From assembly GCA_033722675.1 (NCBI GenBank), contig JAWVYO010000022.1, forward strand, positions 1-30,154: 30,154 nucleotides of DNA. Reading direction: 5' to 3'. The stretch comes from DATHYU01 sp033722675 (GTDB lineage: Bacteria; Actinomycetota; Acidimicrobiia; Spongiisociales; UBA11373). How positions within the stretch are numbered: position 1 is the stretch's first letter; the number at the start of each line of letters is the position of its first letter. Below the pieces are notes generated by a model. That model had not been told where the DNA came from and did not search any database. It saw nothing but the letters and a program-made list of their open reading frames with translations. Shown here piece by piece: positions 1-8,300 of the stretch. A program made the translations under genes and the position numbers.

Positions 1-1
1 C

Positions 2-340
2 GAGGACGATCCCGCCGCCGCCCGGCTCGACTACGACGCCCACCCCGACGACGAACGGGCTTCGGCGCGATTTCGTGAGCTCACCGGTGACCAGCTCGAT
101 GCCGCCCGTGCCGAGGACCGGGAGCAGTTCCTGCGGACGCTGGACGCCGACGAGCTCACCGAGGAGGAGGCCGAGGCGTGGCTGCGGGTGATCGGCGACG
201 CCCGACTCGCCCTGGCATCGCGCATCGGCATCACCGACGACGGCTGGGAGGCCGGCGTCGGCCCGGGCGACCCGCCGGAGCTGCTGCTCGTGGGCTGGCT
301 GGGCGGGGTGCAGGACGCGCTCGTCCGCGCCCTCATGTGA
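2..340 (+). CDS. DUF2017-family protein, 3' part
   Basis: This is the C-terminal 112 residues of a protein whose start lies before the window. The frame is open from base 2 to the TGA at 338-340. The sequence is acidic and helical, with a segment reading WLRVIGDARLALASRIGIT followed by a Trp-containing C-terminus (LLVGWLGGVQDALVRALM). This pattern matches what I recall of the actinobacterial DUF2017 family, whose genes often lie next to clpS; the neighbour that would show this is outside the window. No biochemical function is established that I can name. The stop overlaps the stop of the convergent gene by 8 bases. Family assignment is from memory of the pattern, so moderately sure. Confidence 0.72.
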   Translation, partial: EDDPAAARLDYDAHPDDERASARFRELTGDQLDAARAEDREQFLRTLDADELTEEEAEAWLRVIGDARLALASRIGITDDGWEAGVGPGDPPELLLVGWLGGVQDALVRALM

Positions 341-1457
341 TCGGATACCGCAGCGCGGCGGCCACCACGTGGTCGGCCAGGGGGGTGTCGGCGAGCACGT
401 AGCGGACGCCTCCCCCGGTGGCCCGCACCCGTTCGGCGATCGCATCGACGAGATCGGCGGCCGCCCGGGTGGCCGACCCGCAGAGGCCGCACCGCTCCCC
501 GGACCAGGCGACGGCTCCGCAGGCGGAACAGGCGACCCCCGGCTGTGTGCCGGTGGCGTCGACGAGGAGCCGGTCGACCGCCCCGAGGTTCGCCGCCTGC
601 AGCACGTCGTCGATCCCCGCCGCGCCCCGTCCTCCGGCGGCGGTGAGCCCCAGGATCTGCTCGACGAGTTCGGCGTCGAGTGTGGCGTCGTGGGCGGCGG
701 CGACCTCCCGGCATCGGTCGCGGACGTCCGAGGGGGTGGCGGTGTTCGGGTCGAGCGTGAAGGTCCCCGCGAGGAGCGCCGCCACGTCCGGTGGGAGCTC
801 GCCGACGAGGGCCGTCGTGTTCTGGGGGGTCCCGCCGACCACCAGCAGGTCGAACGCACCGGTGCGGGCGAGGTCGGCGATCCGCTCCGCGACGGTCTGG
901 AAGAGCCGCCGGGCGACGGCGTCCGCGTGGGCCCGGACCCGGCGCTCGGCGTATCCGGCGAAGCCGCCGTAATTGTCCTTGCGGATCGGCTCGTCGGCGG
1001 CGAGCTCCTCCCATGCCTGCAGCTCGCCGAGATGGAAGCGGTAGAGGTTCGCGCCCCGCCGGTCGACGACCGCCGCGGCGTACTGGTGGAACTGGTCGAG
1101 GATCGCCTCCATCGGCCCGAGGTACGGCGTCGCGTCGATCACGAGGCGGTCGCGAACCGGTGCGGGGAGCACGACGTGCTCGCGCAGGCCCAGCTCTCCC
1201 GAGACGACCAACGCCGTGCCGCGGCCGAGGTCGCCCCCGAGCTCCGATCCCATCGCCTGGAGCTCGTCGAGATCACGCCGGAGGGCTCGATCGTCGCCGT
1301 ACAGCGCTCCGCGCGCTTCGCCGACGAGGGCTTTGAGACGCGTCGGGATCGTCCGGAGCTCGTCGAGGTCGGGGCCGTGACCCAGGTAGGCGGTGAGCAC
1401 GAACCCCTCGGCGGCGGGGACGGTCCGCAGGCGATCGACAGTGGAGCGATCCAGCAC
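333..1457 (-). CDS. eRF1-like release/rescue factor family protein (baeRF family 10 / VLRF1-type)
   Basis: A 374-residue soluble protein starting at GTG, with AGGAG 5 bases upstream. It resembles bacterial eRF1-like (baeRF/VLRF1) proteins, related to the release factor eRF1 and the ribosome-rescue hydrolase Vms1. Visible parts are an N-terminal alpha/beta region (about 1-120), a central domain with the segment NYGGFAGYAERRVRAH (162-177), an eRF1-domain-like part (GGTPQNTTALVGELP, then a GTFTLDPNTATPSDVR segment), and a four-cysteine zinc-ribbon (C310, C313, C323, C326) before a C-terminal strand-helix unit. The loop where eRF1 and Vms1 carry GGQ or a catalytic Gln reads G164-G165-F166. Family similarity is good; an active peptidyl-tRNA hydrolase role is inference and uncertain because that Gln is missing. 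It converges on the DUF2017 gene with an 8-base overlap. Confidence 0.75.
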   Translation of the reverse strand: MLDRSTVDRLRTVPAAEGFVLTAYLGHGPDLDELRTIPTRLKALVGEARGALYGDDRALRRDLDELQAMGSELGGDLGRGTALVVSGELGLREHVVLPAPVRDRLVIDATPYLGPMEAILDQFHQYAAAVVDRRGANLYRFHLGELQAWEELAADEPIRKDNYGGFAGYAERRVRAHADAVARRLFQTVAERIADLARTGAFDLLVVGGTPQNTTALVGELPPDVAALLAGTFTLDPNTATPSDVRDRCREVAAAHDATLDAELVEQILGLTAAGGRGAAGIDDVLQAANLGAVDRLLVDATGTQPGVACSACGAVAWSGERCGLCGSATRAAADLVDAIAERVRATGGGVRYVLADTPLADHVVAAALRYPIT

Positions 1458-1484
1458 GGCATCTCCTCGCGACGGCTGCCACCG

Positions 1485-1490
1485 AGCCTA
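1485..1490 (-). promoter_or_regulatory. putative -10 element TAGGCT for the eRF1-like gene
   Basis: On the minus strand TAGGCT lies 27 bases before the GTG start at 1457, with the ribosome binding site AGGAG between them. It belongs to the TAG(G/C)NT set seen across the window. I see no clear -35 hexamer. Confidence 0.4.
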
Positions 1491-1510
1491 CGCATGCGCC
1501 CCGGCGCGGT

Positions 1511-2479
1511 TCAGCCGCCCGACGGCACCGCTGCGATCTCCCCGGTGACCTCGGGACGACGCGACGGCGGCCGGTGCAGGGTGCGGCGGCGGCGCCGGAG
1601 GCCGAGCCAGACGCCGCCTGCCACCGTCGCGACCACGAGCGGCAGGTGGAGGTTGCTCCGGACGAGCACGGCGATCGCGGCTCGCATGGTCGGTGCGGCG
1701 TCGGTGCCCCCGGCTCCGGGATCGAGGGCCCAGGCGCCGAGGCGGAGCATCGCGGCGAACCCTGCGGCTCCCAGGAAGGTCCGTCCGGCCAGGCTGCGGG
1801 CCGCGGCCCTCCGATCGTCCGCCAGCAGGAGCACGAGGGCGAACAGGGCGGCGGCTGCGCTCGCCCCGACGAGCGCAGCGAGGCGAAGCGCCCGCTCGGC
1901 CCCGTCGAGCGCCCTGCCGAAAGGGGCGCCGGTCCCGGACTGCAGCACGATGGGCTCGATCCCGCCCAGGGCGTCGGTGACCTCGTCGGCGGACACACCC
2001 GTGCCGGCGAGTTCGACGGTGGCGAGGATCGCGGGGAGATGCGGCTCGATGGTCGCGCGGAGATCGAGCACCACTCGCTCGTCGGGGTCGCTCAGGGCGG
2101 CGTCCACGAGGACGCCTGTCACGTCGGAGAGGGCGGCCCTGGCGCTCGGCGTGGCCAGGACCGCCCGCACGACGGGCTCGACGTCCGCGGGCAGGGCGTC
2201 GAGCTCACCGGCGGTGGCGTCCACGATCCACCCCACGACCCGGTCGCCGACCGCGGCTGCCTGGACCGCCGTGGCGGCGGCCTCTTCGACGACCGGACGG
2301 TCGACGGAGGCGGCCCGGCCCCACAGTCCCACCAGCATGAGGGTGATCGCGAGCCCGTAGGCCCACGAGGCGACACCGCGCCCGACGAGACGCACCCGTC
2401 GACCCGGGCGCACCCGGTGGCGCTCGGAGACCGGGACGGCCGGTGGGTCGGGAGCGAAGGAGGTCGGATGGTCGAACAT
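1511..2479 (-). CDS. hypothetical multi-pass membrane protein
   Basis: A 322-residue protein I do not recognise. After a basic N-terminus (about 1-37) there is a membrane segment (about 38-55, ending AITLMLVGLWG). An extracytoplasmic region of about 130 residues follows, rich in Ala, Val, Asp and Glu, and then three hydrophobic segments (roughly 193-217, 232-250 and 265-290) with Arg-rich loops, ending in a basic, Pro-rich tail. The layout of one N-terminal anchor, an outer domain and three C-terminal helices is clear; a function is not. The ATG at 2479 has only a weak upstream GAGGA, so the start could be a few codons downstream. It lies upstream of the eRF1-like gene on the same strand, 53 bases away, but that gene appears to have its own promoter. 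Confidence 0.6.
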   Translation of the reverse strand: MFDHPTSFAPDPPAVPVSERHRVRPGRRVRLVGRGVASWAYGLAITLMLVGLWGRAASVDRPVVEEAAATAVQAAAVGDRVVGWIVDATAGELDALPADVEPVVRAVLATPSARAALSDVTGVLVDAALSDPDERVVLDLRATIEPHLPAILATVELAGTGVSADEVTDALGGIEPIVLQSGTGAPFGRALDGAERALRLAALVGASAAAALFALVLLLADDRRAAARSLAGRTFLGAAGFAAMLRLGAWALDPGAGGTDAAPTMRAAIAVLVRSNLHLPLVVATVAGGVWLGLRRRRRTLHRPPSRRPEVTGEIAAVPSGG

Positions 2480-2540
2480 GGGATGACAGACGTCCTCGGG
2501 CGGGCGGTGGTTCCCGTCTGCACGCAGGAACGGGCGCGCA

Positions 2541-2546
2541 TAGGGT
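2541..2546 (+). promoter_or_regulatory. putative -10 element TAGGGT for alanine dehydrogenase
   Basis: TAGGGT sits 28 bases before the TTG start of ald. The space between contains a strong ribosome binding site (GGAGG, 2564-2568). The divergent membrane-protein gene starts at 2479, so 2480-2574 is a shared promoter region. Confidence 0.4.
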
Positions 2547-2574
2547 GGTGGGACCAGACGCAGGGAGGTACGGG

Positions 2575-3693
2575 TTGATCGTCGGCGTACCCACCGAGAT
2601 CAAGACGGAAGAGTATCGGGTGGCGATGACTCCGGGAGGCGTCCGCGAGCTCACCGCCCACGGTCACCGGGTGGTCGTCCAGCGCGGGGCCGGCGAGGCC
2701 TCCTCCATCGACGACGAGGACTACGCGGCCGTCGGCGCCGACATCGTCCCCGACGCCGCCGACGTGTTCGGCGAGGCCGAACTCATCGTCAAGGTGAAGG
2801 AGCCCCAGCCCTCGGAGATCGACCTGCTCGAGCCCCGCCACACGCTGTTCACCTTCCTCCACCTCGCCGCCTATCCCGAGGAGGCGAAGGGCCTCGTCGC
2901 CTCGGGCGCCACGGCGATCGCCTACGAGACCGTGGAACTGCCCGACGGTTCCCTGCCGATGCTGGCCCCGATGTCGGAGATCGCCGGGCGGATGGCGGCA
3001 CAGGCCGGCGCCCACTACCTCGAGCGACCTCGCGGCGGCCGCGGCGTGCTGCTCGGCGGCGTGCCCGGCGTGCGGCCGGCCCGGGTGACCGTCCTCGGTG
3101 CCGGGATGGCCGGGTCGAACGCCGCCACCATCGCGGCGGGGATGGGCGCCGAGGTCGTCGTCCTCGACCTGAAGGCGGACCGCCTGCGGCACCTCGACGA
3201 GATCCACTGGGGCAGGATCGTCACGGTCGTGTCCACCCTCCACACCGTCGAGGAGTTCGTGGCCTCGGCCGACCTGGTGATCGGCGCGGTGCTCGTCCCG
3301 GGCGCCCGGGCACCCGTCGTCGTCACCGAGGACCTCGTGCGGGAGATGAAGTCGGGCACGGTGGTCGTCGACATCTCGATCGACCAGGGCGGCTGCATCG
3401 CCACGGCCCAGGAGACGACCCACGCCGACCCGGTCTACGAGGCCCACGACGTCATCCACTACGCCGTGGGGAACATCCCCGGCGCCGTTCCCAACACCGC
3501 CACCAACGCCCTCACGAACGCCACGCTGCCCTACGTGGTGGCCATCGCCGACGGCCTTCCCGAGGCGATCATGCGTCGGCCGGAGCTCCGGGCGGGCGTC
3601 AACGTCGCGGCCGGCCAGGTCACGCACAAGGCCGTGGCGGCGTCACTCGGCATGGAGCACGCCGACCCCCTGGACGCGCTCGGCTGGAGTTGA
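2575..3693 (+). CDS. ald: alanine dehydrogenase
   Basis: NAD-dependent alanine dehydrogenase (L-alanine + NAD + water to pyruvate + ammonia + NADH), a cytoplasmic enzyme, 372 residues, the usual length for the family. The start is TTG at 2575, because the protein then begins MIVGVPTEIK like family members and GGAGG lies 6 bases upstream; an upstream in-frame extension to 2443 is not homologous. Active-site residues fall at expected positions: K75 in VKVKEP, H96 in TFLHLAAY and D270 in DISIDQGG. The NAD-binding loop is GAGMAG at 175-180. The C-terminal VGNIPGAVPNTATNALTNATLPY segment is also typical. It stands alone between a divergent gene and the histidine kinase 38 bases downstream. Identification is very secure. 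Confidence 0.96.
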   Translation: MIVGVPTEIKTEEYRVAMTPGGVRELTAHGHRVVVQRGAGEASSIDDEDYAAVGADIVPDAADVFGEAELIVKVKEPQPSEIDLLEPRHTLFTFLHLAAYPEEAKGLVASGATAIAYETVELPDGSLPMLAPMSEIAGRMAAQAGAHYLERPRGGRGVLLGGVPGVRPARVTVLGAGMAGSNAATIAAGMGAEVVVLDLKADRLRHLDEIHWGRIVTVVSTLHTVEEFVASADLVIGAVLVPGARAPVVVTEDLVREMKSGTVVVDISIDQGGCIATAQETTHADPVYEAHDVIHYAVGNIPGAVPNTATNALTNATLPYVVAIADGLPEAIMRRPELRAGVNVAAGQVTHKAVAASLGMEHADPLDALGWS

Positions 3694-3731
3694 TCGGTCA
3701 ACCCACGGCGTCCCCCTGCCGATAGGAGGGC

Positions 3732-5273
3732 ATGGCGCCGAACACCGGCCGCCCCCGTCGGGCGCGCATCGACTCACGACGACAGGGTCGCTTCGCCGTG
3801 CTCTCCCTGGGCGTGGGGGTGGCCCTCATCCTCGTCTTCGCCCTCGTGTTCAGCGTCGCCTTCGGGTCGAAGGGCATCGCCGAGCACGCCGACGCCCTCC
3901 ACAACGCCGACGAGGCGCTCCGGTCCGCAACGGTCGCCCGTTCCCAGGCCGGCCTGGCCGCCCATCTCACGGTCCTGGAGGAGGACTTCGGCTTCGACGC
4001 CGCCGACGGCATCGAGCTCGCCACCGGGGAGGCGCGCATCGCCCTCTCGGACCTGCGCGGGAGTCTCGAGGCGCTCGAACGCAGCGTCGCTCCCCTGCCT
4101 CCCGGCACCGGAGCAGACTTTCTCGTCGCCGCGGAGGCGGTGCTCGACGCCCTCGACACCGGTGACGAGGAGACCGCCTCCCGCATCGCCGCCACCGACC
4201 TCGACGCCGGATTCCGCGACATCGTCGGGGTCATCGTGGCCATCCGCAACGAAGAGGCCACGGCCGTGGCGGCGGCGAACGACCTGATGGGCCGCATCGG
4301 TGACGCCGCCCGGTTCCTCGTGGCCTTCCTCGTCCCCACCGCGGCGATCGTCGTGTACCGGGAGCTGTCGAAGCGGCAGCAGCGTCAGAAGGAGCTGGAG
4401 TTCCGCCTCGAGACCGAACAGGAGATCGGCAAGGCGCGCGACGAGTTCGTGGCCAATGCCTCCCACGAGCTGCGGACGCCGCTCACCTCGATCTTCGGGC
4501 TCGCCCACGTCCTCGAGGAGGACGAGCACGTCGCCGAGTCGGAGACGGCCCTCGAGATGGTCAACCTCATCATCTCGGAGACCCACGACCTCTCGCGCAT
4601 GGTCGACGACCTGCTGACCACGGCACGCCTCGACGCCGATGCGCTGCACTTCCAGTTCGAGGACGTGGACGTGCTCGAAGAGGTCCAGGAGGTCGTCGAG
4701 CCCATGCGCCGATCCGGCATCGAGGTCGCCGTCGACGTGCGGCCCAGCCTGGTCCGCTCGGACCGGCTCCGGCTGCGCCAGGTGCTGCGGAACCTCGTCT
4801 CCAACGCCGCGAAGTACGGCGGCGACCGCATCCGGATCCGGGGCGGCGTCGAGAGCGGCTGGTACGAGCTGCGGGTGGAGGACGACGGCGAGGGCATCCC
4901 CCCCGAGCTGGAGGGCCGGCTGTTCCAGCGGTACCTCCACGAGGGCGACGTGCCGCTCGTGCTCGGATCGGTGGGCCTGGGCCTGTCGATCGTGCGCGCG
5001 TTGTCGGAGGGGATGGGCGGTGCCGTGTGGCACGAGCGGGAGGACGGATGGACGTGCTTCGTCGTCCGTGTCCCCCTCGCCGCGACCGGGCCCGGCGACC
5101 AGCCCCGCTTCGCCGAGCCGGCTCTCTACCGGCGTCGGCGCGAGCTGACCGGGGCGGGTGCCGACGGTCCGGCCGACGCCGCGGTCGACGTGCGCATCGA
5201 GCCGGCCGTCACCGACCCCACCCCCGAGACCGCCGAGCGGCCTCGCTCGGAGACCCCCGACATTCTGTCCTAG
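3732..5273 (+). CDS. membrane-bound sensor histidine kinase, no adjacent response regulator
   Basis: A 513-residue sensor kinase with GGAGGG directly before the ATG. It has a basic N-terminus, TM1 (about 21-44), an extracytoplasmic helical sensor region of about 145 residues, and TM2 (about 192-210). A short coiled linker without a recognisable HAMP leads to a HisKA domain (FVANASHELRTPLTSIFG, phospho-acceptor H245) and a HATPase_c domain with N box N354/N358 (RNLVSNAAKYGG), G1 DDGEG at 384-388 and G2 GSVGLGLS at 412-419. The last 80 residues are Pro/Glu-rich and variable. All catalytic motifs are intact. No response regulator is in the window. The next gene, 49 bases on, encodes the giant surface protein; a regulatory link is only suggested by adjacency. 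Confidence 0.93.
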   Translation: MAPNTGRPRRARIDSRRQGRFAVLSLGVGVALILVFALVFSVAFGSKGIAEHADALHNADEALRSATVARSQAGLAAHLTVLEEDFGFDAADGIELATGEARIALSDLRGSLEALERSVAPLPPGTGADFLVAAEAVLDALDTGDEETASRIAATDLDAGFRDIVGVIVAIRNEEATAVAAANDLMGRIGDAARFLVAFLVPTAAIVVYRELSKRQQRQKELEFRLETEQEIGKARDEFVANASHELRTPLTSIFGLAHVLEEDEHVAESETALEMVNLIISETHDLSRMVDDLLTTARLDADALHFQFEDVDVLEEVQEVVEPMRRSGIEVAVDVRPSLVRSDRLRLRQVLRNLVSNAAKYGGDRIRIRGGVESGWYELRVEDDGEGIPPELEGRLFQRYLHEGDVPLVLGSVGLGLSIVRALSEGMGGAVWHEREDGWTCFVVRVPLAATGPGDQPRFAEPALYRRRRELTGAGADGPADAAVDVRIEPAVTDPTPETAERPRSETPDILS

Positions 5274-5293
5274 CTGGGGTTTTCGGCTCACGT

Positions 5294-5314
5294 CATCGGC
5301 CCGTTCTGCCGATG
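5294..5314 (+). other. hairpin between histidine kinase and giant gene
   Basis: CATCGGC (5294-5300) pairs perfectly with GCCGATG (5308-5314) around a 7-base loop, 8 bases before the ATG at 5323. There is no Shine-Dalgarno sequence there and no T-run, so it could be a weak terminator for the kinase gene or a leader structure of the giant gene. Confidence 0.4.
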
Positions 5315-5322
5315 AACGAACC

Positions 5323-8300
5323 ATGCGACGACGCGCCGCCCCCAGCGCGCGCCTCGTGACGCGCACCCGTCGGGTGATCGCACGCGTCCGAAGGCGCCGG
5401 TGGATCGCGCTCGTCCTCCTGGGCCTCGTCGCGGCCGTGACGCTCCAGGGCGGCCCGCCGTCGCCGTCCGACGCCGTCGTCACGTCGCCGGCCACGGGCC
5501 GCCTCGTCTGGGCCCAGAGCGGCTCGACCACCCCACGGACGGCCGCCTGGGACGCCAGCTCCTGGTCCGCGGCGGCGTCAACGGTCACCGGCATCGGCGA
5601 GTGGCGGATCCTCCAGACCGCCGAGGCGCCCGGCCGGGACGAGCTGATCGCCGTAGGGGTCGACAGCGGCGGCGTCGTCGACGCCATGCGCTGGGACGGC
5701 GCAACGTGGTCGGCGGTCCCGCTCAATCCGCTGTCGACCGTCAGCGAGAGCTGGTGGTGGGGCTTCGACGTGGCCTACGAGTCCCAGTCCGGCGACGCGA
5801 TGCTCGTGTGGAACAACGGCACGACCGGCACCGAAGCGATCTCCTACGCCGTGTGGGACGGATCGGCCTGGTCGTCGGCCGCCACCATCACGACGCCGCT
5901 GTCGGGCGAGCCCCAGCAGATGACGCTCGCCACCAGTCCGATCTCCGACGAGATGGTCCTCGTGGCCTCGACGTCGGCGTCCGACGACTACGCCCTCGTC
6001 TGGGACGGCTCGGCGTGGGGAAACGGGATCACCCTGTCGGCGGGCACCGCCGACGAGCGCACGGACATCGCGGCCGCCTACGAGTCGCAGAGCGGCCACG
6101 CCCTCGTCGCCTACGGGGACGGCTCGACGGCGGTCCATCACCGCACCTGGGACGGCTCGGCGTGGAGCGCCGCGTCGTCGACACCGATCGCATCGGGCGC
6201 GGCCGGCGACGTCCGGTGGATCGACCTGACGGCCGACCCGTCCTCCGATCGGATCGCCTTGGGCGTGGTCACCTCCTCCGCGGACGTCTGGCTGGACGTG
6301 TGGGACGGGTCGGCGTTCTCCGCGAAGCAGCTCGGCTCCACGTCCGGCGGCGGCGACACCTTCCCGGGCGTCCGGGTGGGCTTCGAGGGCGTGTCGGGTG
6401 ACGCCCTCGCCGTCTACTCGCTGTCGACGAACGCGGTCCAGTACCGGACGTGGACGCCGGGCGGCGGCTGGTCGGGCCAGGCCGCGGGCCCGGATCTCGG
6501 CAACGACCCGAACTCGCTCCAGTTGGCATCCGCCCCGGGCATCGACGAGCTCATGCTGGCCGCACAGGATTCCGACAAGGATCTCGTCCTCGCCGAATGG
6601 GACGGAACGGCCTTCGGCACCGCCACGCAGCTCGAGTCCGACACCGGGGAGGCGTCGAACCAGCCCTTCATGTTCGTCTGGGACGTGCACGCGACCGTGA
6701 CCGGAACCGTGTTCGAGGACGTGGACTACGGCGGCGGCGACGGTCGGGATCTGGCCACGGCTGCGGCGGACGCCCCCGGATTCACCCTGCCGCGCGCCGG
6801 CGTGACCGTCGAGCTGTACGACGCGGCGGGGACCCTCCTCGGCAGCACCACCACCGACGCGGCCGGCGCCTACGAGTTCACCGGGGTGGCGCCGGGGACC
6901 CACTACGTCCGGGTGGTCGAGTCCACCGTGCCCTCGGGTCGGACCGGCGCCGACGGCTCCGAAGTGCTCGTCCAGACGTACCGGATCGACGGGCCCGGCG
7001 AGCCCGCCGGGACGGGCGCCACCAAGGTGGGCGGCGAGGTGCCCTGGCAGGCGGAGGCGCCGGCGAACAGCGGGACCCAGACCCTCACCGACGTCCAGTC
7101 CACCGCCGGCGCGTACACGCAGTCGATCGTCGAGATCGGCGTCGAGGCCGACGGGCGCGACGACGTCGACTTCGGCTACGCCTCGACGGTCGTGGTGAAC
7201 GCCACCGACGCCGGGCGGGGCTCACTCCGTCAGGTGATCCGGAACGCCAACCTCCTCGGCGACGACGCGAGCCTGTCCCAGGACGGTCTCGCCGCGGGGT
7301 TGGAGTACGCCGTCTTCCGGATGTCCACCGGCGATCCCGGCTACGCCTCGGGGTTCTGGACGATCACGAACTCGGCGACGCTGCTGGATCCGGTGACGAC
7401 GCCGCTGGCGATCGACGCGACGACCCTGCCCGCCTACGCCGGCGACCCCCTCGTCTTCCTCGACGCCGGCGCCGTCGTCGACGCCGACCCCAACGCCCTC
7501 ACCCTCCAGGGCGCGGGATCGGTGGTCCGGGGCGTGGCGATCGGTAACTCGCCCGACGACGCCATCGAGATCGAGGCCACCGGCGTGGCCGTCGAGTCGA
7601 CGTGGATCGGCATCGACCCCGCCGGGGGTGCCGCCGGGAACACCTACGGCATCTGGATCAAGGCGAACGACGCCAGGGTCGGGGGCGACGGCGTGGGCAA
7701 CGTCGTCGTGAACACGACGAACTACGGCATCGGCGTGGACACCGGGGTGTCGGGCACCGTGATCGCGGGCAACCGGATCGGGGTCACCGAGGCCGACGTC
7801 GCGGCGGGCAACGCCGACGGCGTCCGGTTCGTCGCCGACGCCGGGGCGGCGACGATCGGGGGCGCCGGCGGGCTCCAGAACGAGATCGCCCACAACACCG
7901 CCTTCGGCGTCGTCGTCGAGAACGGGTCGAGCGCCGGGATCCGCCTGGCGGCCAACTCGATCCACGACAACGGCGGCATCGGGTTCGACCTCAAGGGGGA
8001 GGGGCACACCAACAACGACGGCGGCGACGGGGACTCCGGGCCCAACGGACTCCAGAACCACCCGGTGCCGACGTCGGCCTCGGCCACCGCGTCGCAGGTG
8101 GCCGTCCAGGGCTCGTTCGACTCGGCTCCCTCGACCACCTACACCTTCGACGTGTACGCCAACGGCGCCACCGATCCGTCGGGCTACGGGGAGGGTGAGC
8201 GCTGGCTGGGCTCGGACACGCACACGACGGACGGCGACGGCGCCGGTTCGTTCTCGGTGTTCGTGTCCGCCTCGGCCACGACGAGCGAGTACGTCACGGT

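Noticed and set aside
5158..5322. N-terminal extension of the giant protein into the histidine kinase gene
   Set aside because: The extension is Pro/Arg/Ser-rich, overlaps the conserved-strand kinase gene and precedes the signal-like segment; ATG 5323 gives a sensible exported N-terminus.
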